Positions 9,493-18,817 of a stretch of DNA of 58,509 nt are shown here, one piece after another (within the stretch, counting starts at the first letter, position 1; the number at the start of each line of letters is the position of its first letter). The stretch spans positions 1-58,509 of the forward strand of contig CAXGAP010000003.1 in assembly GCA_964008075.1 (NCBI GenBank), written 5' to 3'. The notes beneath the pieces are model-generated. The model saw nothing but the letters and a program-made list of their open reading frames with translations. It did not search any database and was not told the DNA's origin. This stretch comes from UBA724 sp964008075. Its GTDB lineage: Bacteria; Bacteroidota; Bacteroidia; Flavobacteriales; Flavobacteriaceae. The position numbers were made by a program, and so were the translations under genes.

Positions 9493-9789
9493 ATGGCATC
9501 ATTAGAACAAGCGAGTAAAAGTGGTAAACAAGGAGAAGTACGTTACCTAACACCACTAGACATTGAAACAAATGAAGCAAAAAAGTATTGCCGCTTCAAA
9601 AAGTATGGGATCAAGTATATCGACTACAAAGACCCAGACTTTTTATTGAAGTTTGTCAATGAACAAGGTAAAATTTTACCAAGAAGGCTTACAGGCACTT
9701 CGCTCAAATATCAGCGAAAGTTATCAGTTGCCATCAAGCGTTCACGTCACTTGGCACTAATGCCTTATGTTGCTGACCTTTTAAAATAA
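9493..9789 (+). CDS. rpsR: 30S ribosomal protein S18
   Basis: A 98-residue basic protein that binds the central domain of 16S rRNA together with S6. Hallmarks are KKYCRFKKYGIKYIDYKDPDFL, then GKILPRRLTGTSLKYQRKLSVAIKRSRHLALMPYV, which is almost invariant in S18. It lacks the CxxC-rich N-terminus of zinc-binding S18 forms. Middle gene of the rpsF-rpsR-rplI operon, 3 bp after rpsF and 6 bp before rplI. Confidence 0.97.
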   Translation: MASLEQASKSGKQGEVRYLTPLDIETNEAKKYCRFKKYGIKYIDYKDPDFLLKFVNEQGKILPRRLTGTSLKYQRKLSVAIKRSRHLALMPYVADLLK

Positions 9790-9795
9790 TAAACA

Positions 9796-10251
9796 ATGGA
9801 ACTCATATTAAAACAAGACGTAGAAAACCTAGGTTTTAAAGACGACGTTGTTCAGGTCAAAAACGGATATGGACGAAACTTTTTGATTCCACAGGGCTTT
9901 GCAATTTTAGCGACCCCTTCGGCAAAAAAAGTATTAGCAGAAAACCTTAAGCAACGCGCATTCAAAGAAAAGAAGTTGGTTGACGACGCCAATGCACTTG
10001 GGAAAAAGTTATTGGCTTTGGATATCAAAATCGCTGCAAAAGCTGGAGGCACTGATAAATTATTCGGATCGATCAATAATGCCGATTTGAGTGCTGCTCT
10101 TAAAGATGCTGGTCATGAGATCGAAAAAAAGTGCATCAAAATTGCTGGTGGAACTGTTAAGGTGTTGGGTGACCAACAAGCTGAAATTCGTTTACATCGT
10201 GAGGTTAGGATTCAACTGCCGTTCGAAGTTACCAAAGCAACCGAGGAATAA
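9796..10251 (+). CDS. rplI: 50S ribosomal protein L9
   Basis: A 151-residue L9 with the N-terminal domain signature MELILKQDVENLGFKDDVVQVKNGYGRNFLIPQG, a charged connecting helix (residues about 45-80) and a C-terminal rRNA-binding domain with GGTDKLFGSI. L9 contacts the L1 stalk base and limits frameshifting. It ends the rpsF-rpsR-rplI operon and is followed by a strong intrinsic terminator 22 bp after its stop. Confidence 0.97.
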   Translation: MELILKQDVENLGFKDDVVQVKNGYGRNFLIPQGFAILATPSAKKVLAENLKQRAFKEKKLVDDANALGKKLLALDIKIAAKAGGTDKLFGSINNADLSAALKDAGHEIEKKCIKIAGGTVKVLGDQQAEIRLHREVRIQLPFEVTKATEE

Positions 10252-10273
10252 TTTTTCAACCAAAACAAAACCG

Positions 10274-10304
10274 AAAAGCCGATTCTTTAGATCGGCTTTT
10301 TTTA
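10274..10304 (+). terminator. Intrinsic terminator after rpsF-rpsR-rplI
   Basis: A perfect 10-bp inverted repeat (AAAAGCCGAT at 10274-10283, ATCGGCTTTT at 10291-10300) encloses a 7-nt loop and runs into a T tract. It is placed directly after the last ribosomal gene and separates the operon from bshC. Confidence 0.93.
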
Positions 10305-10391
10305 TACATTACTGGATTCATTTCTCCTCACTTGACTGATGTGGATAAACACAGCCTATCGCAGACAACTTCTGTGTCGTATCTTTACAGC

Positions 10392-11993
10392 ATGCAACAG
10401 TATGGGATTCCTCATAAAACTACCAATCGACTTCCTTTTTTGGCAAGTCGTTTGATCCATTCTGATCCTTTGCTCGATGGCTTTTATAGGCCATTTCAAA
10501 ATCGACCAGATTCAGCCCATATCAAACAACAGCAAGACCGATTTACAACGCAGCACAGAGAAAATCTAGTCAATGTAATCTCACAACAGTATCAGCATAT
10601 TCAGGATGTACCAAAAGCACAAATCGATGCTTTGCGATCCCCAAACAGCTTCACGATCACCACTGGGCATCAACTCAATTTATTCACTGGGCCGCTTTTC
10701 TTTTTATACAAAATCATAGACGTGATTCAAATTGCTGCGAAGTGGAACACACAGAAAGACGGAAATACCTACGTCCCGGTATTTTGGATGGCTTCTGAAG
10801 ATCATGATTTGGAAGAAATTAACCACTTTACTGTTGAGGGGCAAACGATTCACTGGCCTAACGAAAGTGAGGGTCCGGTTGGTCGGATGTCAACTGAGGG
10901 TCTTGATTTAGTTCTAAAAACTTGGAAGCGGCATTTGGGAAAACGACCCCACGCAAAGGAACTACAAGAGTTGTTTGAGCAAAGTTATTGTAAGCACTCA
11001 AACTTGGCAGACGCCACTCGGTTTTTGGTTCATCAGCTTTTTGGAAGTTATGGCTTGGTCATTGTTGATGGTGATGATCCTCAACTCAAGCAACAGTTTG
11101 CAACTTATGTTCAAAAAGAATGTGAAGAGAAAGTGATACAAACGGCCAGTGAGTCGATAATGAAAAGATTGGAAAAAGCTTTTCAAAAAAAGATGAAGCC
11201 ACAAGTGAACCCTAGAGATGTAAATCTGTTTTATATGGGTGGGTCTGGTCGGCAACGAATTACCAAAACAAATGATGGTTATGATGTTGTTCAAACAACA
11301 ACGTCTTTTACCAAAAAAGAGTTTGTTGCAGCACTTCAAAAACATCCTGAGAGATTTTCGCCCAACTCCCTACTTCGTCCAATTTTTCAAGAAGTTGTAT
11401 TGCCCAATTTGGTATATGTAGGTGGTGGCTCAGAGCTTGCATATTGGTTGCAGCTTTGCGAGGCATTTTCGTCTTTTGACCTTCCGATCCCTATGCTGAA
11501 ATTGCGCTCTTCACTTTTATTGGTTTCAGACAAGCAACATCGAAAACTCAAGTCATTGGGAATATCGCCTGCTGATTTGTTTTTACCTTCCAATGAATTA
11601 ATCAATCGTCGGGTGCGTCAAATCAGTAATATTGAGATAGATTTGAGTTCTCTCAAAATGCAGTTGGGCGATCAATTTGCGCATCTATATGACTTGGCGA
11701 AACAGACGGATGCTTCATTTTTGGGAGCTGTGAAAGCGCAAGAAAAAAAACAAACGAAAGGTATAAAGAATCTTGAAAAAAGGTTGCTAAAGGCTCAGCG
11801 TAAAAAGCTAGCCGATCACGTCAAACGCATCACCGAATTGCAACAACAGCTATTTCCCTTGGGAGATTTGCAGGAACGAAGGGTTAATTTTGCAGCGTTT
11901 ATATTGCAATATGGAGATGATTTTATCCCCACATTGATCAAACATATCGACCCATTTAACAAGGATTTCGTTTGCTTATGCTTTTCGAAATAA
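10392..11993 (+). CDS. bshC: Bacillithiol biosynthesis cysteine-adding enzyme
   Basis: A 533-residue BshC, which adds cysteine to glucosaminyl-malate in the last step of bacillithiol synthesis, the low-molecular-weight thiol of Firmicutes and many Bacteroidota. Diagnostic stretches are TITTGHQLNLFTGPLFFLYKI, VPVFWMASEDHDLEEINHF, PNLVYVGGGSELAYWLQLC and the coiled-coil near the C-terminus (residues about 445-490). I chose the ATG that gives MQQYGIPHKTTNRLPFLAS; an upstream TTG would add 20 non-conserved residues. TATCTTTA just before the ATG resembles a -7 box and suggests a very short leader. bshA and bshB are not in the window. Confidence 0.93.
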   Translation: MQQYGIPHKTTNRLPFLASRLIHSDPLLDGFYRPFQNRPDSAHIKQQQDRFTTQHRENLVNVISQQYQHIQDVPKAQIDALRSPNSFTITTGHQLNLFTGPLFFLYKIIDVIQIAAKWNTQKDGNTYVPVFWMASEDHDLEEINHFTVEGQTIHWPNESEGPVGRMSTEGLDLVLKTWKRHLGKRPHAKELQELFEQSYCKHSNLADATRFLVHQLFGSYGLVIVDGDDPQLKQQFATYVQKECEEKVIQTASESIMKRLEKAFQKKMKPQVNPRDVNLFYMGGSGRQRITKTNDGYDVVQTTTSFTKKEFVAALQKHPERFSPNSLLRPIFQEVVLPNLVYVGGGSELAYWLQLCEAFSSFDLPIPMLKLRSSLLLVSDKQHRKLKSLGISPADLFLPSNELINRRVRQISNIEIDLSSLKMQLGDQFAHLYDLAKQTDASFLGAVKAQEKKQTKGIKNLEKRLLKAQRKKLADHVKRITELQQQLFPLGDLQERRVNFAAFILQYGDDFIPTLIKHIDPFNKDFVCLCFSK

Positions 11994-12007
11994 AAAAAGC
12001 GATTGAT

Positions 12008-12039
12008 TTGAAACATAATGGTGATAAATCGTATTTTTG
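12008..12039 (+). promoter_or_regulatory. Promoter of guaA (TTG, 21 bp, TATTTTTG)
   Basis: TTG at 12008-12010 and TATTTTTG at 12032-12039 match the Bacteroidota consensus exactly, with 21 bp between. The -7 box ends only 3 nt before the guaA ATG, so transcription probably starts at or within the start codon, giving a leaderless mRNA. Confidence 0.7.
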
Positions 12040-12042
12040 ACC

Positions 12043-13569
12043 ATGCAAAACAAGGTTTTAATCCTAGACTTTGGTTCCCAATACACACAGCTTATCGCGC
12101 GACGTGTTCGCGAGTTGAACATCTACTGTGAAATTCACCCCTATAATAAGCTACCAAAACAGATCGAGTCTTTTAATGCTGTAATCCTATCAGGTTCCCC
12201 ATTTTCAGTGCGATCTGAAGGTGCTCCACGCCCCGATCTGTCAAAAATAAAAGGCAAAATACCACTGCTAGGGGTTTGCTATGGGGCGCAATATCTTGCC
12301 CATTTTGGAGGTGGAGAGGTTGCACCATCTGACACCAGAGAGTATGGACGTGCCAAGCTCATGACGATTACTCATGACCCATTATTTGAGAATATTTCTC
12401 AAGGCTCACAAGTGTGGATGAGTCATAGTGATACAATCAAATCCTTACCTGATGCTGGTCTTTGTTTGGCAAGTACTGATGATGTACAGTTTGCTGCATA
12501 TCGTATCGATGGGGAAACAACATATGGGATTCAGTTTCACCCAGAAGTATATCACACAACAGATGGCAAACAGCTGTTGCAAAACTTTTTGATATCCATT
12601 GCTGTTCTGACTCCAGACTGGACGCCGAGCTCTTTTGCTGAAATGACAATTGCAGCACTGAAAGAGAAAATAGGAGATAATCATGTTGTGTTGGGTCTTT
12701 CTGGGGGTGTGGATTCTACAGTTGCTGCAATATTGTTGCACAAAGCCATAGGCCCTCAACTCCACTGTATTTTTGTCAACAATGGGTTATTGCGAAAAAA
12801 CGAATTTATTGATGTACTTACCCAATACGAAGGACTAGGTCTCAACGTAAAAGGGGTTGATTCAAGTGATCGCTTTTTATCAGCACTTGCAGGGGTATCT
12901 GAGCCAGAGGAAAAGCGTAAACATATTGGAAAAGTTTTTATTGATGTTTTTGATGATGAAGCAACAAAACTGAAAAACATCGCTTGGCTGGCACAGGGTA
13001 CGATTTACCCTGATGTGATTGAATCCATTTCTGTGAAAGGACCCTCAGCCACAATAAAATCCCATCATAATGTTGGAGGCTTACCGAATTATATGAAGCT
13101 AAAAGTTGTTGAGCCACTTCGGATGCTGTTTAAAGATGAGGTGAGGAGAGTAGGTAAAACCCTAGGCTTATCTGCCGAATTGCTCGGACGTCATCCTTTT
13201 CCAGGCCCTGGTTTAGCCATTCGAATTTTGGGGGATATCACAGCTGAAAAAGTTCAAATTTTGCAAGAAGTCGATGCCATTTTTATTGATGGGCTAAAGC
13301 AAGAGGGCTTGTATGATAAAGTATGGCAAGCAGGGGCCATTTTACTTCCAGTGCATAGTGTTGGGGTGATGGGTGACGAGAGAACATATGAAAAATGTGT
13401 TGCGCTACGAGCAGTTGAATCAACAGATGGAATGACTGCAGACTGGGTAAATTTGCCATACTCCTTTTTGCAGGATGTATCCAATAAGATTATTAATCGA
13501 GTGAAAGGAATCAATAGAGTAGTTTATGATATCAGTTCTAAGCCGCCTGCCACAATTGAGTGGGAATAG
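12043..13569 (+). CDS. guaA: GMP synthase (glutamine-hydrolysing)
   Basis: A 508-residue two-domain enzyme converting XMP to GMP. The class I glutaminase domain (residues about 1-190) has ILDFGSQYTQLIARRVRE, the nucleophile cysteine in LLGVCYGAQ and the catalytic histidine in IQFHPEVYHT. The ATP pyrophosphatase domain has the P-loop LGLSGGVDSTVAAILL. The C-terminal dimerisation domain ends PPATIEWE, the invariant GuaA tail. The ATG is preferred over the TTG two codons upstream because the promoter -7 box abuts it. The next gene begins inside its last codons. Confidence 0.98.
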   Translation: MQNKVLILDFGSQYTQLIARRVRELNIYCEIHPYNKLPKQIESFNAVILSGSPFSVRSEGAPRPDLSKIKGKIPLLGVCYGAQYLAHFGGGEVAPSDTREYGRAKLMTITHDPLFENISQGSQVWMSHSDTIKSLPDAGLCLASTDDVQFAAYRIDGETTYGIQFHPEVYHTTDGKQLLQNFLISIAVLTPDWTPSSFAEMTIAALKEKIGDNHVVLGLSGGVDSTVAAILLHKAIGPQLHCIFVNNGLLRKNEFIDVLTQYEGLGLNVKGVDSSDRFLSALAGVSEPEEKRKHIGKVFIDVFDDEATKLKNIAWLAQGTIYPDVIESISVKGPSATIKSHHNVGGLPNYMKLKVVEPLRMLFKDEVRRVGKTLGLSAELLGRHPFPGPGLAIRILGDITAEKVQILQEVDAIFIDGLKQEGLYDKVWQAGAILLPVHSVGVMGDERTYEKCVALRAVESTDGMTADWVNLPYSFLQDVSNKIINRVKGINRVVYDISSKPPATIEWE

Positions 13570-15307
13570 GGTTGCGTTTATCTTTGTTGGATTTATATTA
13601 TGTTTGATGACTACAAATCTTCAGGCACAAGACCCAGATGAATCCTACAGGACACATTTTTTGATACATAAAGCCCGAAAAGGCGATACGATTTTTAGTC
13701 TGACAAAACGATATGATATCAGTGATCAGCAGTTGTTGCATTACAACCCTGAACTAAAAGACGGATTGAAGCGCAAGATGAAACTCAAAATCCCACGCTA
13801 CAAAGAAATACCACCACCGCCAAAGCCAGAGCCTCAAGTAAATACACATACAGTAGCCAAGGGAGAAACCCCTTGGCGCGTTGCCTACAGCTATGGCATC
13901 ACCCTCGACGAACTCAAAGCAACAAATCCCAAAATGGGTGCAGTGATATCGATAGGGCAAGAGTTGATCATTCCAGAAAATGATATTGAAACAAAGGCTT
14001 TTGACCCCAATTACAACTACTACACTGTAAAGCCAAAAGAGGGATACTACCGTCTTGAGATGAAGCTTGGCGTAAGCGAGGAGGAGTTTATTTCCCTCAA
14101 CCCTGAGCTCACTGAAAAAGGACTCATCGCTGGGATGATTCTACGACTCCCCAAGCGTGAATCTCAGGAGTTTAAAGTCGAAGATAATCTTATTATTGAA
14201 AAGCTTAATCTGCGTGACAGTTTATTCCGACAAAACAAATTGAAAGTGGCTTTGATGGCACCTTTTCGATTACCCACTGTTCCAATTGATTCGATCGAAC
14301 AAACAAATCAAATTTTACAAAACAGAAACCTGCAAACAATTTCGTTGGATTTTTATGCAGGAGCAAGATTAGCCATGGAGGACTTGATTGAACTTGGCTT
14401 GACGATCGACTTTACAGTGTATGACACAGAGAACAACAACTTTAAGGTCAATCAGCTTATTGATACAAATGATTTTTCTAAATTCGATTTTGTGGTTGGG
14501 CCTTTTGTCCCAAGACATTTTAATACTGTCAGTTCAAAACTTGAACGAAAGAATATTCCATTGGTATCTCCACTGACAACAAAGCCCTTGACTATGCGTA
14601 AAAATGTGGTGCATAGTTTCACTGATCGAAAACTGCTCAGAGAACGCATGCATCGATACATCGACTCACTTGACAAGTATGCCGAAAATCCTTGTGTTGT
14701 GATTGTTGCTGATGCTGAAAACTTAGCTGTTCAAAATCGATTGAAAGAGCAGTTTCCTTTGGCAGAAGTTGTTAACCCTGATCCTGAATTCAATTTTGTA
14801 AAGCCTGAGCTCATCGACTCTCTGACTTCCAACTTGGAAGAAAATTGGGTCTTTCTTGAAACCAAAAAAACCAATTTGATTATCAGTATGGTTTCGATGC
14901 TGAATGCCCAGCAAAATGAAAATAGGAAAACAAGGCTGCTCACACTAGACCGCTCATCGGCTTATGATGATGAAAATATCGATCAGTCACATCTTGGTAA
15001 TTTGTCTTTTACCTATGCAGAAACAATTAATATCAATCCAGTTGCACTCACAAGCTTCTATGATCGATATAGGGATGCTTATGGCACTGTACCCACTAAA
15101 GAAGCGATCCGAGGATATGAGTTGATGACTGATCTTACCCTTAGAGCAGCATTACGAAAAAAATTGATCGATGGGTTTTTGCTGGGAGAAACCCAATATC
15201 TTCAAAACAAATTTCTCTTTCGGGAAGAAGCCAAAGGGCATAGAAATTCTGCGATGTATTTACTGCAACATAAGGGATACGAAACCATAGAATTAACAAA
15301 TGAATAA
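13526..15307 (+). CDS. LysM repeat protein with periplasmic-binding-like domain
   Basis: A 593-residue exported protein. A hydrophobic signal (VAFIFVGFILCLMTTNLQAQ) precedes three LysM peptidoglycan-binding repeats at about 45-90 (ARKGDTIFSLTKRYDIS), 105-150 (VAKGETPWRVAYSYGIT) and 163-208. A C-terminal half of about 350 residues follows, resembling type I periplasmic binding or branched-chain amino-acid receptor folds (LDFYAGARLAMEDL, FVVGPFVPRHFNTVSSKLE). The role is unknown; it is probably a cell-wall-bound envelope protein. The ATG lies 44 bp inside guaA; a TTG at 13556 would shorten the overlap to 14 bp and give a more compact signal, so the start is uncertain. The guaA-LysM-pyrG order suggests a conserved cluster. 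Confidence 0.82.
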   Translation: MISVLSRLPQLSGNRVAFIFVGFILCLMTTNLQAQDPDESYRTHFLIHKARKGDTIFSLTKRYDISDQQLLHYNPELKDGLKRKMKLKIPRYKEIPPPPKPEPQVNTHTVAKGETPWRVAYSYGITLDELKATNPKMGAVISIGQELIIPENDIETKAFDPNYNYYTVKPKEGYYRLEMKLGVSEEEFISLNPELTEKGLIAGMILRLPKRESQEFKVEDNLIIEKLNLRDSLFRQNKLKVALMAPFRLPTVPIDSIEQTNQILQNRNLQTISLDFYAGARLAMEDLIELGLTIDFTVYDTENNNFKVNQLIDTNDFSKFDFVVGPFVPRHFNTVSSKLERKNIPLVSPLTTKPLTMRKNVVHSFTDRKLLRERMHRYIDSLDKYAENPCVVIVADAENLAVQNRLKEQFPLAEVVNPDPEFNFVKPELIDSLTSNLEENWVFLETKKTNLIISMVSMLNAQQNENRKTRLLTLDRSSAYDDENIDQSHLGNLSFTYAETININPVALTSFYDRYRDAYGTVPTKEAIRGYELMTDLTLRAALRKKLIDGFLLGETQYLQNKFLFREEAKGHRNSAMYLLQHKGYETIELTNE

Positions 15308-15312
15308 TCCAA

Positions 15313-15342
15313 TTGATTTGTCATGGTGGTTTTGTACTTTTG
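15313..15342 (+). promoter_or_regulatory. Promoter of pyrG (TTG, 19 bp, TACTTTTG)
   Basis: TTG at 15313-15315 and TACTTTTG at 15335-15342 match the Bacteroidota promoter consensus with 19 bp spacing. The box ends 28 nt before the pyrG ATG and begins just after the upstream stop codon, so pyrG-yidC can be transcribed independently of guaA. Confidence 0.65.
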
Positions 15343-15370
15343 TTAATGAAGCAAGAAAAAGCAGCTTTTA

Positions 15371-16990
15371 ATGCCTAATGCCAAATATGTTTTTGTAACT
15401 GGGGGAGTTACCTCATCATTGGGGAAAGGCATTATATCCGCTTCTCTTGCCAAATTGCTTCAAGCACGAGGCTTACGCACAACTATCCAAAAGTTTGATC
15501 CCTATATCAATGTTGATCCAGGAACACTTAACCCCTATGAACATGGGGAATGCTACGTGACTGAGGATGGTGCTGAGACCGATTTGGATCTTGGTCATTA
15601 TGAACGATTTCTCAATATAAAAACCTCTCAGTCAAACAATGTCACCACTGGTCGTATATATCAAAGTGTAATTGAGAAAGAAAGGCGAGGTGATTTTTTG
15701 GGGAAAACAGTACAAGTGATCCCTCATATCACAAACGAAATTAAAGATCGTATGTTGCTATTGGGTAATGGTAATGAACATGATGTTGTGATTACCGAAA
15801 TTGGTGGAACAGTCGGGGATATAGAGTCATTGCCATATATTGAGGCTGTTCGTCAGTTGAGATGGGAGCTTGGTCGTGAAAACTGCGTTGTCATTCACCT
15901 AACGTTGGTGCCATTTTTATCTGCTGCAAAAGAATTGAAAACCAAACCCACACAACACTCAGTAAAAACGCTGATGGAAAGTGGTATCAATGCAGATGTA
16001 TTGGTATGTAGAACTGAACACGAATTGTCTGATGACTTACGAAAAAAGCTAGCATTGTTTTGCAATGTTGAGCAAGAAGCAGTCATACAATCTATCGATG
16101 CGAAAACCATTTATGATGTACCTATCTTGATGTATGATGAAGGGCTAGATAAAGTCGTGATGAAACGCTTAGAAATCGATTTGGACACCAAGCCTGATTT
16201 GACTCAATGGCAGATCTTTTTAAAACGACATAAACACCCAAAAAGCAGTGTAACCATTGGTCTTATTGGCAAGTACGTGGAACTTCAGGACTCCTACAAA
16301 TCTATTTTGGAATCCTTTGTCCATGCAGGTGCTGCCAATGAGGTTGAAGTCAAGGTTGTCCCTATACATTCATCAGATTTGGACGAGAAAAATGTTCATA
16401 AGAAATTTGAGAGTTTTGATGGTGTCCTTGTTGCTCCGGGTTTTGGCGGGCGTGGTATTGAAGGAAAAATCAATGCTATCAAATATGTTCGGGAACAAAA
16501 GATTCCATTTTTTGGGATTTGCCTTGGTATGCAAATGGCTGTCATTGAGTATGCAAGAAATGTGTTGCAACTGCCGAGTGCCAATTCAGTTGAAATGGAT
16601 GAAGATACACCTAATCCAGTTATTTCACTTATGGACGAACAACGAAAAGTTGCCAACAAAGGTGGAACCATGCGCTTGGGTGCTTGGGAATGTGCAGTTA
16701 GAAAAAATACCCTTTTACACAAAATATACAACTCAGATCATATAGAAGAACGTCATCGACATCGTTATGAGTTTAATGACGCCTATTATGAGCAATTTGA
16801 AAAGCATGGGATGATTGCCTCGGGCGTGAACCCTGAAACCAAACTTGTAGAAGCGGTTGAACTGCTTTCGCACCCATGGTTTGTAGGTGTGCAGTATCAC
16901 CCAGAATATAGAAGTACAGTTGCACAGCCACACCCTTTGTTTGTTAATTTTGTGAACGCATGCAACAACTATGCACAATCTAAAAAATAA
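15371..16990 (+). CDS. pyrG: CTP synthase
   Basis: A 539-residue amidotransferase making CTP from UTP, ATP and glutamine. The synthase domain starts KYVFVTGGVTSSLGKGIISA and contains QKFDPYINVDPGTLNPYEHGE and EIGGTVGDIESLPY. The C-terminal class I glutaminase domain has the nucleophile in FFGICLGMQMAVIEYAR and the catalytic histidine in GVQYHPEYRS. Complete and of standard length. yidC follows after 6 bp, implying co-transcription. Confidence 0.98.
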   Translation: MPNAKYVFVTGGVTSSLGKGIISASLAKLLQARGLRTTIQKFDPYINVDPGTLNPYEHGECYVTEDGAETDLDLGHYERFLNIKTSQSNNVTTGRIYQSVIEKERRGDFLGKTVQVIPHITNEIKDRMLLLGNGNEHDVVITEIGGTVGDIESLPYIEAVRQLRWELGRENCVVIHLTLVPFLSAAKELKTKPTQHSVKTLMESGINADVLVCRTEHELSDDLRKKLALFCNVEQEAVIQSIDAKTIYDVPILMYDEGLDKVVMKRLEIDLDTKPDLTQWQIFLKRHKHPKSSVTIGLIGKYVELQDSYKSILESFVHAGAANEVEVKVVPIHSSDLDEKNVHKKFESFDGVLVAPGFGGRGIEGKINAIKYVREQKIPFFGICLGMQMAVIEYARNVLQLPSANSVEMDEDTPNPVISLMDEQRKVANKGGTMRLGAWECAVRKNTLLHKIYNSDHIEERHRHRYEFNDAYYEQFEKHGMIASGVNPETKLVEAVELLSHPWFVGVQYHPEYRSTVAQPHPLFVNFVNACNNYAQSKK

Positions 16991-16996
16991 CCTAAG

Positions 16997-18790
16997 ATGG
17001 AAGAAAAAAGAATAGACCCCTTACAAATCATTGGCTTCTTTTTGCTTTTCCTCGTCCTTATTTGGATGATGTATGACCAATCGGAAATGATGGAGCAAAA
17101 TGCACAAGCTCAAGTCAATGCACCAACACAAACGCAAGCAGTTGACAACAACCAACAACCTGAAGAGGTGGCTATAACAAGCAATGCACCAGTGTTGATG
17201 GATTCCATTCCAGAACAAATCACAACAATTCAAAATGAATTATTGCGCTTGTCAATTACTTCCAAAGGAGGGTTTATTGAAGAGGCCGAAATCAAGGCGC
17301 ACACCAACTATCTTGATGAGCAGGTTTATTTTGTCAAAGATGCAAACACTGACTTTAATTTGAGAATAGAAGCAAATGGGTCTTTAATCAACACTAGAGA
17401 CTTAGATTTTTTACCAATTCTAAATGGAAATCAACTGACCATGCGCTCTCAGGTCGCTGGTGGAACACTTGAATTTATTTACACATTATTAAAGGAAAAA
17501 GAGGAAAGTGAAGCCTACCGATTCCAATTTGGTATTCGTTCAAGTGGCTTAAATGTCCAACCAGAAACAAATCTATATTGGGGGCTTGATGGTTTTCGCC
17601 ACGCACTAAGTGCAGATTATGAAAATCGATATACGCAACTTACCTATCAGTACGAAGACGATAAAATACAGGCACTGTCTGCCATGGGTGATGATACTGA
17701 CAGAGATAAAAATGTGTCATGGATTTCATATCGACAGCATTTCTTTAGCATGATACTCATTCCATCCAACCAATTTGAGTCGATTGATGTTGAGTCATCA
17801 TCACTGATGAATGAAGACGATAGCGACGCATCTGTTTATTTAAAACGCTTTGAAACATCGACAGCTATTGCTCCTCAAAATGGAGAATTGAATACTACAT
17901 TTGATTGGTTTATCGGCCCAACCGATTACAAAATTTTAAAGACTTATGATGAAAATATTTCAGAATCAATCTCATTTGGTTGGGGAATTATTGGGTGGAT
18001 TAATAGATTTTTGTTTTTCCCACTATTTGGATTATTGAGTGGGTTTCTTCCCTACGGAATTGCCATTATTGTGATGACGATAATTGTGCGATTGGCACTC
18101 TCACCTGTGACGTATAAGTCTTATTTGTCGCAGGCAAAAATGAAAGTATTGCGACCTGAAATCAATGCGCTCAACGATAAGTATGGAAACGATCGAGCCA
18201 AAAAGCAGCAAGAAACGATGAAACTGTACACCAAAGCAGGGGCAAACCCAATGGCTGGTTGTGTCCCGAGTTTGTTGCAGTTGCCTGTATTTTTGGGGTT
18301 GTTTTATTTTTTCCCAGTTGCCTTTTCACTGCGAGGAAAGTCATTCTTGTGGGCAGAGGACTTATCATCTTACGATGCCATAGCCGAACTTCCCTTCTCA
18401 ATTCCTTTTTATGGAGACCATGTTAGTCTTTTCCCTTTGTTGGCATCGATTGCCATTTTTGTGTATTCAAAAATGACCATGGGGCAGCAAATGCAACCTA
18501 CTCAACCTGGCATGCCCAATATGAAGTTTATGATTTATCTCATGCCAATTATGATGCTGTTTTTCTTTAACAACTACGCCTCTGGTTTGAGCTTGTATTA
18601 TCTAATTTCAAACTTGATTACAATAGGAATAATGTTGGTGATAAAAAATTATATCATAGACGAAGAAAAAATCTTTTTGCAAATCGAGGAAAATAAAAAG
18701 AAGCCTAAAAAACAAAGTCGTTTCCAGCGAAAAATGGAAGAGATGATGGAGCAGGCTGAACAGCAAAGACGATCAGGTCGCCGTCGCTAG
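16997..18790 (+). CDS. yidC: Membrane protein insertase YidC
   Basis: A 597-residue insertase that helps integrate and fold inner-membrane proteins with or without SecYEG. An N-terminal anchor (IIGFFLLFLVLIWMMY) is followed by a glutamine-rich linker and a large periplasmic domain (residues about 60-320), as in Gram-negative YidC. The conserved core then begins with FPLFGLLSGFLPYGIAIIVMTIIVRL and includes a positively charged cytoplasmic loop (YKSYLSQAKMKVLRPEINAL), AGANPMAGCVPSLLQLPVF and four more transmembrane segments. A basic C-terminal tail (KKPKKQSRFQRKMEE) may contact ribosomes. Translationally close to pyrG. Confidence 0.96.
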   Translation: MEEKRIDPLQIIGFFLLFLVLIWMMYDQSEMMEQNAQAQVNAPTQTQAVDNNQQPEEVAITSNAPVLMDSIPEQITTIQNELLRLSITSKGGFIEEAEIKAHTNYLDEQVYFVKDANTDFNLRIEANGSLINTRDLDFLPILNGNQLTMRSQVAGGTLEFIYTLLKEKEESEAYRFQFGIRSSGLNVQPETNLYWGLDGFRHALSADYENRYTQLTYQYEDDKIQALSAMGDDTDRDKNVSWISYRQHFFSMILIPSNQFESIDVESSSLMNEDDSDASVYLKRFETSTAIAPQNGELNTTFDWFIGPTDYKILKTYDENISESISFGWGIIGWINRFLFFPLFGLLSGFLPYGIAIIVMTIIVRLALSPVTYKSYLSQAKMKVLRPEINALNDKYGNDRAKKQQETMKLYTKAGANPMAGCVPSLLQLPVFLGLFYFFPVAFSLRGKSFLWAEDLSSYDAIAELPFSIPFYGDHVSLFPLLASIAIFVYSKMTMGQQMQPTQPGMPNMKFMIYLMPIMMLFFFNNYASGLSLYYLISNLITIGIMLVIKNYIIDEEKIFLQIEENKKKPKKQSRFQRKMEEMMEQAEQQRRSGRRR

Positions 18791-18802
18791 ACAGCTTTTG
18801 GT

Positions 18803-18810
18803 TACCTTTG
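18803..18810 (+). promoter_or_regulatory. -7 promoter element of mnmA (TACCTTTG)
   Basis: An exact TAnnTTTG match ending 7 nt before the mnmA ATG, in the 27-bp gap after yidC. No TTG lies at a normal -33 distance, so it may be a weak promoter. The position implies a leader of only a few nucleotides. Confidence 0.5.
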
Positions 18811-18817
18811 TTTCGCT

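Noticed and set aside
16257..16745. A 162-codon frame inside pyrG
   Set aside because: It is in another frame of an intact CTP synthase gene and shows no family features.
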